Assembly: GCA_945875195.1 (NCBI GenBank)
Contig: CAMCJW010000195.1
Location: 1-5,755 of the forward strand
Direction of reading: 5' to 3'
Source: Chitinophaga pinensis
GTDB lineage: Bacteria > Bacteroidota > Bacteroidia > UKL13-3
DNA length: 5,755 nt
In this document: positions 1 to 3,688 of the stretch, piece after piece
Numbering within the stretch: the first letter of the stretch is position 1
How the letters are laid out: every line of letters starts with the position of its first letter
Made by a program: the position numbers and the translations under genes
The notes under the pieces: model-generated
Seen by the model: the letters and a program-made list of their open reading frames with translations, nothing else
Databases searched by the model: none
Told to the model about the DNA's origin: nothing

Positions 1-351
1 ATAAATTCGCCTTATTTATGGGGTGGCAAAACCATGTGGGGCATAGACTGCTCTGGATTTTGTCAGTTGTTGTTTAAATTGATTGGTATACAGTTGCCTA
101 GAGACGCCTACCAACAAGCCAAAATGGGCCAGCAAGTTGATTTTGTGGATGAAAGTAAACTTGGCGACTTGGCTTTTTTCGACAATGAGGAGGGTAAAAT
201 TACGCACGTGGGAATGGTGATAGGCCCCGGAGAAATAATACATGCTAGCGGTAAAGTAAGAATTGACATGCTAGATAGCTATGGTATTTTCCACTCAAAA
301 TTGGGTCAACATACCCATAAATTACGTTCTATTAAGCGAGTATTGGTTTAA
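1..351 (+). CDS. NlpC/P60 (C40) family cell-wall peptidase, 3' part
   Basis: This is the C-terminal catalytic domain of an NlpC/P60 cysteine peptidase. The family cleaves peptide bonds in peptidoglycan stem peptides, often gamma-D-Glu-diaminopimelate, outside the cytoplasmic membrane. The frame is open to the left edge, so the gene starts upstream; 116 residues are visible. The family core is clear: YLWGGKTMWGIDCSGF with the nucleophile Cys17 (window numbering), His69 in THVGMVIG, and a third polar residue His81 in IIHASG. The ATG at 34 is not the start because it lies between the conserved WGG and DCSGF motifs. Bacteroidota homologues usually carry SH3-like domains before this domain, which would lie outside the window. 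It ends with TAA at 349-351, and no convincing intrinsic terminator follows it. The family call is secure; the exact bond cleaved is unknown. Confidence 0.93.
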   Translation: MNSPYLWGGKTMWGIDCSGFCQLLFKLIGIQLPRDAYQQAKMGQQVDFVDESKLGDLAFFDNEEGKITHVGMVIGPGEIIHASGKVRIDMLDSYGIFHSKLGQHTHKLRSIKRVLV

Positions 352-384
352 TTCTCTGGCACTATAATTATTATTTTGTTACCC

Positions 385-410
385 TTGTTTTGATTGCTTA
401 ATTAAAACAA
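385..410. repeat. AT-rich inverted repeat upstream of the peroxiredoxin gene
   Basis: Two 11-base arms (385-395 and 400-410) pair around a GCTT loop, with one G-T wobble. No T-tract follows, so it is a poor intrinsic terminator for the NlpC gene. It overlaps the place where the -33 element of the peroxiredoxin promoter should lie, so it could be a regulator binding site. In AT-rich DNA it could also be chance. Confidence 0.4.
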
Positions 411-426
411 TAATCAACTACATTTG
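394..426 (+). promoter_or_regulatory. Candidate Bacteroidota promoter for the peroxiredoxin gene
   Basis: TACATTTG at 419-426 matches the Bacteroidota -7 consensus TAnnTTTG and is identical to the -7 box of the tRNA promoter at 1000-1007. The -33 element is weaker: the best TTG is at 394-396, with 22 nt spacing instead of about 19. Transcription would begin near 433, giving a leader of about 25 nt before the ATG at 458. The weak -33 match would fit a promoter that depends on an activator, but that is inference. Confidence 0.55.
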
Positions 427-435
427 TTGAACAAA
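423..435. promoter_or_regulatory. Palindrome at the peroxiredoxin transcription start, possible operator
   Basis: TTTGTTGAACAAA is a perfect 6-1-6 palindrome, and one more base on each side makes it a 7-1-7 dyad with one mismatch. It shares four bases with the -7 box (419-426) and covers the expected start point, where a bound repressor would block transcription. The 7-1-7 geometry recalls Fur/PerR-family operators, but the bases differ from the Bacillus PerR box, so the regulator is unknown. Confidence 0.35.
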
Positions 436-457
436 CTAACATATAAAAACACAGATT

Positions 458-925
458 ATGACATTAAAAATTGGCGACAAAGCACCTTCATTTAAATTAA
501 TTGATACCAATAAAAAGGAAGTATCACTAGAAGATTACAAAGGTAAAAACCTGATTGTACACTTCTTTCCTGCTGCATTTACAGGCGTTTGTACCACACA
601 ATTGTGCACAGTAAGAGATGCCATTAGCACTTACCACAATGATAAGTGTGATGTGGTTGCCATTTCAGTAGATTTGCCATTTACTTTGGACAAATTTAAA
701 GAATTACAAAACTTAAATTTTACCTTGCTATCTGATTTTAATAAAGAAGCATCAACTGCTTATGGTGCAATTTATGAAAATTGGATTTTAGGATTAAAAG
801 GAGTAAGCAAGCGTTCTGCATTTGTAATAGACGGCGATGGAATTATTCAGTATGCAGAAGTATTAGAAAGTGCAGGAGATTTGCCAAATTTTGAGGCAAT
901 CAATGCAACTTTGGCTGGTTTATAA
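458..925 (+). CDS. Peroxiredoxin, AhpE/BCP-like (redoxin family)
   Basis: This 155-residue thioredoxin-fold peroxidase would reduce hydrogen peroxide and organic hydroperoxides in the cytoplasm using thiol donors. It has no signal peptide. The active-site segment is PAAFTGVCTTQLC. Cys45 is the peroxidatic residue in the PxxxTxxC motif with Pro38 and Thr42, and Arg119 (VSKRSAFVID) is the expected conserved active-site arginine. Cys50 lies five residues after Cys45, the same placement as the second cysteine of E. coli BCP, suggesting an intramolecular disulfide (atypical 2-Cys). The surrounding sequence (FFPAAFTGVC, LLSDF, GIIQYAE) reads more like mycobacterial AhpE. It lacks the Tpx signature and the C-terminal resolving region of AhpC. 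A third cysteine, Cys64, has no obvious role. Length is normal for the BCP/AhpE group. The ATG at 458 begins right before the typical LKIGDKAPSF start. The gene appears monocistronic, between its own promoter and a strong terminator. Confidence 0.93.
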   Translation: MTLKIGDKAPSFKLIDTNKKEVSLEDYKGKNLIVHFFPAAFTGVCTTQLCTVRDAISTYHNDKCDVVAISVDLPFTLDKFKELQNLNFTLLSDFNKEASTAYGAIYENWILGLKGVSKRSAFVIDGDGIIQYAEVLESAGDLPNFEAINATLAGL

Positions 926-949
926 GAATTTATAGTAGCTGTATAACAG

Positions 950-988
950 ATTGGTTCAGATTTTTTTCTGAACCAATTTGTTTTTTTT
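950..988 (+). terminator. Intrinsic terminator of the peroxiredoxin gene
   Basis: A perfect 10-bp stem (ATTGGTTCAG at 950-959, CTGAACCAAT at 968-977) encloses an 8-nt T-rich loop and is followed by a T-tract broken only by G980. It begins 24 nt after the peroxiredoxin stop codon. The end of its 3' flank (977-980, TTTG) is also the -33 element of the tRNA promoter. Confidence 0.9.
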
Positions 989-1007
989 ATAGATATGCCT
1001 ACATTTG
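977..1007 (+). promoter_or_regulatory. Promoter of the tRNA-Arg / tRNA-Leu unit
   Basis: TTTG at 977-980, exactly 19 nt, then TACATTTG at 1000-1007: a full match to the Bacteroidota housekeeping promoter TTTG-N19-TAnnTTTG read by the primary sigma factor. Transcription should begin around 1012-1015, giving a 5' leader of only a few nucleotides before tRNA-Arg at 1021, to be removed by RNase P. Confidence 0.85.
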
Positions 1008-1020
1008 CAGCCCATCAAAT

Positions 1021-1097
1021 GGTTTCGTAGCTCAATTGAATAGAGCATCTGACTACGGATCAGAAGGTTATAGGTTTGAATCCTATCGAGACCACCA
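1021..1097 (+). tRNA. tRNA-Arg (anticodon ACG), CCA encoded
   Basis: The full cloverleaf can be folded by eye. The 7-bp acceptor stem pairs GGTTTCG with CGAGACC (one G-U). The D stem is GCTC/GAGC. The anticodon stem TCTGA/TCAGA carries loop CTACGGA, giving anticodon ACG at 1055-1057. The T arm is ATAGG/CCTAT with loop TTTGAAT. The discriminator is A1094 and CCA is encoded at 1095-1097. A34 would be deaminated to inosine by TadA so that CGU, CGC and CGA are read. The T loop has TTTGAAT where TTCGAAT is usual. Confidence 0.96.
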
Positions 1098-1132
1098 AAC
1101 CCCTTGAAGCTGTTGCTGCAAGGGGTTTTTTT
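1098..1132 (+). terminator. Terminator-like hairpin between tRNA-Arg and tRNA-Leu
   Basis: AACCCCTTG (1098-1106) pairs with CAAGGGGTT (1119-1127). A short inner AGC/GCT stem around TGTT extends the hairpin, and seven Ts follow (1126-1132). This is a textbook intrinsic terminator, beginning one base after the CCA of tRNA-Arg and ending at the base before tRNA-Leu. It therefore ends tRNA-Arg transcripts and may attenuate, rather than block, transcription into tRNA-Leu. Confidence 0.85.
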
Positions 1133-1212
1133 GCCCGGATGGCGGAATTGGTAGACGCACTAGTCTCAAACACTAGCGAGAAATCGTGCCGGTTCGACTC
1201 CGGCTCCGGGTA
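1133..1212 (+). tRNA. tRNA-Leu (anticodon CAA), no encoded CCA
   Basis: This is a class II tRNA. The acceptor stem pairs GCCCGGA with TCCGGGT (first pair G-U). The D arm is GCG/CGC around GAATTGGTAGA. The anticodon stem CTAGT/ACTAG carries loop CTCAAAC, giving anticodon CAA at 1167-1169, which reads UUG. The variable arm is 11 nt (CGAGAAATCGT, stem CGA/TCG), and the T arm is GCCGG/CCGGC with loop TTCGACT. The discriminator is A1212, as expected for leucine. The next bases are CTA, so CCA must be added by the CCA-adding enzyme. The gene starts directly after the T-tract of the preceding hairpin, leaving no room for a promoter of its own. Confidence 0.95.
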
Positions 1213-1216
1213 CTAG

Positions 1217-1250
1217 AAAAAGCCTTGTTATTTTATAGCAAGGCTTTTTT
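1217..1250. terminator. Bidirectional terminator between tRNA-Leu and the glycan operon
   Basis: AAAAAGCCTTG (1217-1227) pairs with CAAGGCTTTTT (1239-1249) over 11 bp, with an 11-nt AT-rich loop. On the plus strand the T-run at 1245-1250 ends the tRNA transcript. On the minus strand the complement of the A-run at 1217-1221 gives a T-run that ends the convergent operon. The stem shares its last base with the stop codon of the GT8 gene (1249-1251). Confidence 0.88.
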
Positions 1251-2166
1251 ATTTTCCAATAACTCTAAAGAAATTACTGTAGATTTTTCTTCCAACCAAT
1301 TTAATAATTTGGTATTTCAATTTTGTTCCTAAACTTGTTTGTGGCCTAAATTCTTTAAATACTGTTTGATTCAAATATTGGTAATACAAATACTTAAAAG
1401 GATGGAAGTTTAAATATTCCCAAGGTTTTGATGATCCTGTAAAGTGAACAATAGCCGGTTTTTTAATTGCTTCTGCTAATTCCTCTTTCCCATATATTTC
1501 CAATAATGCAACTTTACTTAACTCAAAAAATGCTCCTTGTTGGTTCCATGCTGGCGATATTTTTTTTCGCTGATTGTATAGGTTAGCATTGAGTGCATCT
1601 TGGTCCCAAAACGTTAAGGCATTTTGGTGCTTTTTGATATAGTTAAATAAAGTAGGAGTTATTTCACTTGATACCCAATCAATCACATTGATTAATAAAA
1701 TCCCTGCATTAAAATACTCATATTCTTTAGGAATTTCTAACCTAGCATTATTAGCTAAACTTGGCTCATTTGCGGCAGCAATCAGGCAATTTCCTATATC
1801 GGTTTGCCATAAAGGTAATAGGTCTTTGCAAATGATTACATCTGTATCTAGGTATAAAATCTTTGGTGTAATTAACTGAACCAAATTAGGAATTACAATT
1901 CTGTAGTATGTTGCGTAGGAAACATGATTGGAAATATAACAATCTTTAAAAATGGATTCATCTAAACTATAAAAATCAAATTTCTGCTGATAGCTTTGAA
2001 CCAAAGTTTCAACAATTTCAATATTAATTTGTGAAAAATCAGCACTAAAAAAATGGATATGGACTTGGTTGCTTTTATTGTTTTCAAACAAAGAGCACAA
2101 CATCACGGTAGCGTGTTGAACATAGGCATTATCTGCCGCGCAGGCTATATGTACCGTTTCCTTCAA
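1249..2166 (-). CDS. GT8 family retaining glycosyltransferase
   Basis: This gene probably encodes a cytoplasmic glycosyltransferase that moves a hexose from a UDP-sugar to a growing surface glycan, as LPS glucosyl- and galactosyltransferases of GT8 do. From the chosen start it has 305 residues. Visible GT8 motifs are the nucleotide-binding start HIACAADNAY (6-15), YLDTDVI with the metal-binding DxD (Asp107, Asp109), YFNAGILLIN (151-160), WDQDALN (187-193) and HFTGSSKPW (241-249), whose His is the expected third metal ligand. The basic, aromatic tail (about 270-305) resembles membrane-attachment tails of LPS GT8 enzymes. The start chosen is TTG at 2166-2164, giving MKETVHIACAADN, a very typical GT8 N-terminus, and overlapping the upstream TGA as TTGA. 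The frame extends to another TTG at 2187, which would add seven residues and a 25-nt overlap. Donor and acceptor cannot be told from sequence. Confidence 0.9.
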   Translation of the reverse strand: MKETVHIACAADNAYVQHATVMLCSLFENNKSNQVHIHFFSADFSQINIEIVETLVQSYQQKFDFYSLDESIFKDCYISNHVSYATYYRIVIPNLVQLITPKILYLDTDVIICKDLLPLWQTDIGNCLIAAANEPSLANNARLEIPKEYEYFNAGILLINVIDWVSSEITPTLFNYIKKHQNALTFWDQDALNANLYNQRKKISPAWNQQGAFFELSKVALLEIYGKEELAEAIKKPAIVHFTGSSKPWEYLNFHPFKYLYYQYLNQTVFKEFRPQTSLGTKLKYQIIKLVGRKIYSNFFRVIGK

Positions 2167-2825
2167 TCTAATTGATAAATTGCGCAAGTAGCTGAAATTG
2201 TTTTAAAGTTCCATTCCAATCGCTTAAATTTTTCCTTATTTGTTAAATAAGAAATACCAGCAGCCAATAATATCTTTATAAAGTTTATGATTTTAATAAG
2301 CTTTGGTGTTTTTTTATTGTTGAATTCATAAAATCCTCCACAATTTACAATTTCACCTTCTAACATTTTTAAACCATTGAATTCATTTTTTAATTCAGCT
2401 AAATTAGGCCTAAACATTGTATCTATAGGGTCTTCATGGTATGGAAATGAATAGGGCACAGAAATAATTAACAAGGTATCCTTATTCATTATTTTCACCA
2501 AAGCTTCACAAAATTCTTTTCTTATGGTTAAATGTTCCAATAAATTTGAGCAAATAATCATGGAGGCATTGAGTTGCTTCAACTCGGCTATAAATGCTGG
2601 GTTAGTTACATCTCCAACTAAATCTACACCGTCTGCTTGTTTTAAATCTATATTCTTAACTACGCAGTTTTTGCTAGTTAATTGATCAAGTAAATTTGTT
2701 TTAATATAAGGCTGTTCATTTTCTATAAATTCCTTTGTGCTCGACCCTATATTTAAAACAAGCTTTCCTTCCTGCCCATATTTTTGAATGATTTTCTTAA
2801 ACCAAAGTGATTCTTCGTATAACAT
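2163..2825 (-). CDS. Class I SAM-dependent methyltransferase
   Basis: This 220-residue protein is a predicted class I (Rossmann-fold) SAM methyltransferase of the methyltransferase-11/23 type often seen among polysaccharide genes. The SAM-binding motif I is VLNIGSSTKEF (23-33), with only one of the usual glycines (Gly27). An acidic residue follows strand 2 (NIDLKQADGVDLVGD, 58-72). The motif IV region is MIICSNLLEHL (89-99), and the post-core loop PYSFPYHEDPIDTMFRP (124-140) is typical of sugar-cluster methyltransferases. A hydrophobic stretch at about 176-194 may contact the membrane or pack on the core; I do not call it a membrane segment with confidence. It starts with ATG at 2825, 3 nt after the TylF-like gene, and ends in TGA overlapping the GT8 start, so it is the middle gene of an operon. 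Its substrate is probably a sugar or glycan, by context only. Confidence 0.82.
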   Translation of the reverse strand: MLYEESLWFKKIIQKYGQEGKLVLNIGSSTKEFIENEQPYIKTNLLDQLTSKNCVVKNIDLKQADGVDLVGDVTNPAFIAELKQLNASMIICSNLLEHLTIRKEFCEALVKIMNKDTLLIISVPYSFPYHEDPIDTMFRPNLAELKNEFNGLKMLEGEIVNCGGFYEFNNKKTPKLIKIINFIKILLAAGISYLTNKEKFKRLEWNFKTISATCAIYQLD

Positions 2826-2828
2826 GTA

Positions 2829-3572
2829 TTAATTTTTAATTCCAATTCTACCTGTATAATCAATTCTATTCAACAAAATATGAATTCCATTTTCATTAAA
2901 GTATTGGTCAACCGCTTCTCTTGCACCTTTCCAATGTCCATAATCATCAATAATAATAACACCTCCCTTTACCAATCTTGGGAAAAGATGCTTCAATTCA
3001 TGATAGGTGGATTCATACCAATCGGTGTCCAATCTTAAAATGGCAATTTTATCTGGAATGGTTTGAGGAATGGTGTCCTCAACTTTACCTTTTACAAAAT
3101 GAACCAAATTTTTCGGGTAATTGGTAGATTCAATATTTGACTTCACATCATCTATTGGTGCATAACACCACATTACGTCATCTTTTGTTTTAATCGACTG
3201 ATTCAATAATGTTTTAGCATCCTTTCCGGAATGATCTGCATCCATTTCTGTTGGCTCACTCATACCTTCATAAGTATCATAAAGGTAAAACATTCTTGAA
3301 GTATCCTTATTGTTAATCAAACTTAACATTGCACACATTGAACTTCCACCTTTCCAAACACCACATTCTACAATATCACCTTCAACTTTAGCATTTGTAA
3401 TATATTCAATTGCCTTGCTGAAGGCATAGAGCCTCTCCTCTGAGGTCATGGTAAATGGCAAACATTTGCTCATAATAGGTAAAAAGCTATCATCGAAATC
3501 AGGAAATTTATTTTCAGAAATATTGATTTTGGTGAGTTGAAAATTGAATGTACTAAGTATTTTGTTAATCAT
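2829..3572 (-). CDS. TylF/MycF-like O-methyltransferase
   Basis: This predicted SAM- and metal-dependent O-methyltransferase belongs to the TylF/MycF (macrocin O-methyltransferase) family. The namesakes methylate sugar hydroxyls on macrolides; bacterial relatives are frequent in surface-polysaccharide clusters. From ATG 3572 it has 247 residues. Motifs are VEGDIVECGVWKGGSS (SAM binding, 63-78), YLYDTYEGMSEPT (96-108), LRLDTDWYEST (179-189) and GGVIIIDDYGHWKGAREAVDQYF (203-225). Asp182 or Asp184, with Asp209 and Asp210, match the expected metal-binding acidic residues. The frame reaches a TTG at 3593, but that TTG is part of the -7-like box TATTTTTG, so the ATG is preferred. The gene leads a three-gene operon with a 3-nt gap to the next gene. 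Methylation of a deoxysugar or hexose on a glycan is likely but unproven. Confidence 0.88.
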   Translation of the reverse strand: MINKILSTFNFQLTKINISENKFPDFDDSFLPIMSKCLPFTMTSEERLYAFSKAIEYITNAKVEGDIVECGVWKGGSSMCAMLSLINNKDTSRMFYLYDTYEGMSEPTEMDADHSGKDAKTLLNQSIKTKDDVMWCYAPIDDVKSNIESTNYPKNLVHFVKGKVEDTIPQTIPDKIAILRLDTDWYESTYHELKHLFPRLVKGGVIIIDDYGHWKGAREAVDQYFNENGIHILLNRIDYTGRIGIKN

Positions 3573-3590
3573 ATTTGATGTTAGAAAAAT

Positions 3591-3598
3591 CAAAAATA
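3591..3598 (-). promoter_or_regulatory. Candidate -7 box for the glycan operon
   Basis: On the minus strand 3598-3591 reads TATTTTTG, a match to TAnnTTTG, 18 nt before the ATG at 3572. I see no TTTG at the proper distance upstream, so only half of the promoter is supported. The leader would be about a dozen nucleotides. Confidence 0.4.
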
Positions 3599-3688
3599 AT
3601 AGAATAATCTATCTTTAATAATTAATACCATACTATTTTTTTTATATTCTAAAATAGCTTTATATTGGCATCATAATTTTTAACGCTT
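3599..3688. other. Divergent AT-rich intergenic region
   Basis: This is the rest of the short spacer between the leftward glycan operon and the rightward propeller gene. For the plus strand I see only near-matches to a -7 box: TAGCTTTA at 3655-3662 and TATATTGG at 3661-3668, each with one mismatch. TTAATAATTAA at 3615-3625 is a small palindrome, expected by chance in such AT-rich DNA. No confident promoter for the rightward gene. Confidence 0.4.

Noticed and set aside
34..36. ATG as start of the NlpC/P60 gene.
   Set aside because: The frame is open to the left edge and the conserved YLWGG motif lies upstream of this ATG, so it is internal.
16..243. Minus-strand open frame of 75 residues opposite the NlpC/P60 domain.
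   Set aside because: The plus-strand frame carries all catalytic motifs; this is a shadow.
1071..1078. TAGGTTTG inside tRNA-Arg matches the -7 consensus and could be a promoter for tRNA-Leu.
   Set aside because: It is the conserved T arm of the tRNA (normally GGTTCGAATCC) with a C-to-T change, its -33 match is only TCTG, and a transcript from it would still pass through the terminator hairpin.
1688..1879. Plus-strand open frame of 63 residues inside the GT8 gene.
   Set aside because: It is antisense to conserved GT8 motifs and has no recognizable features.
3573..3593. TTG at 3593 as start of the TylF-like gene, adding seven residues.
   Set aside because: The TTG is part of the -7-like box TATTTTTG and would lie upstream of the transcript start; ATG at 3572 is better.
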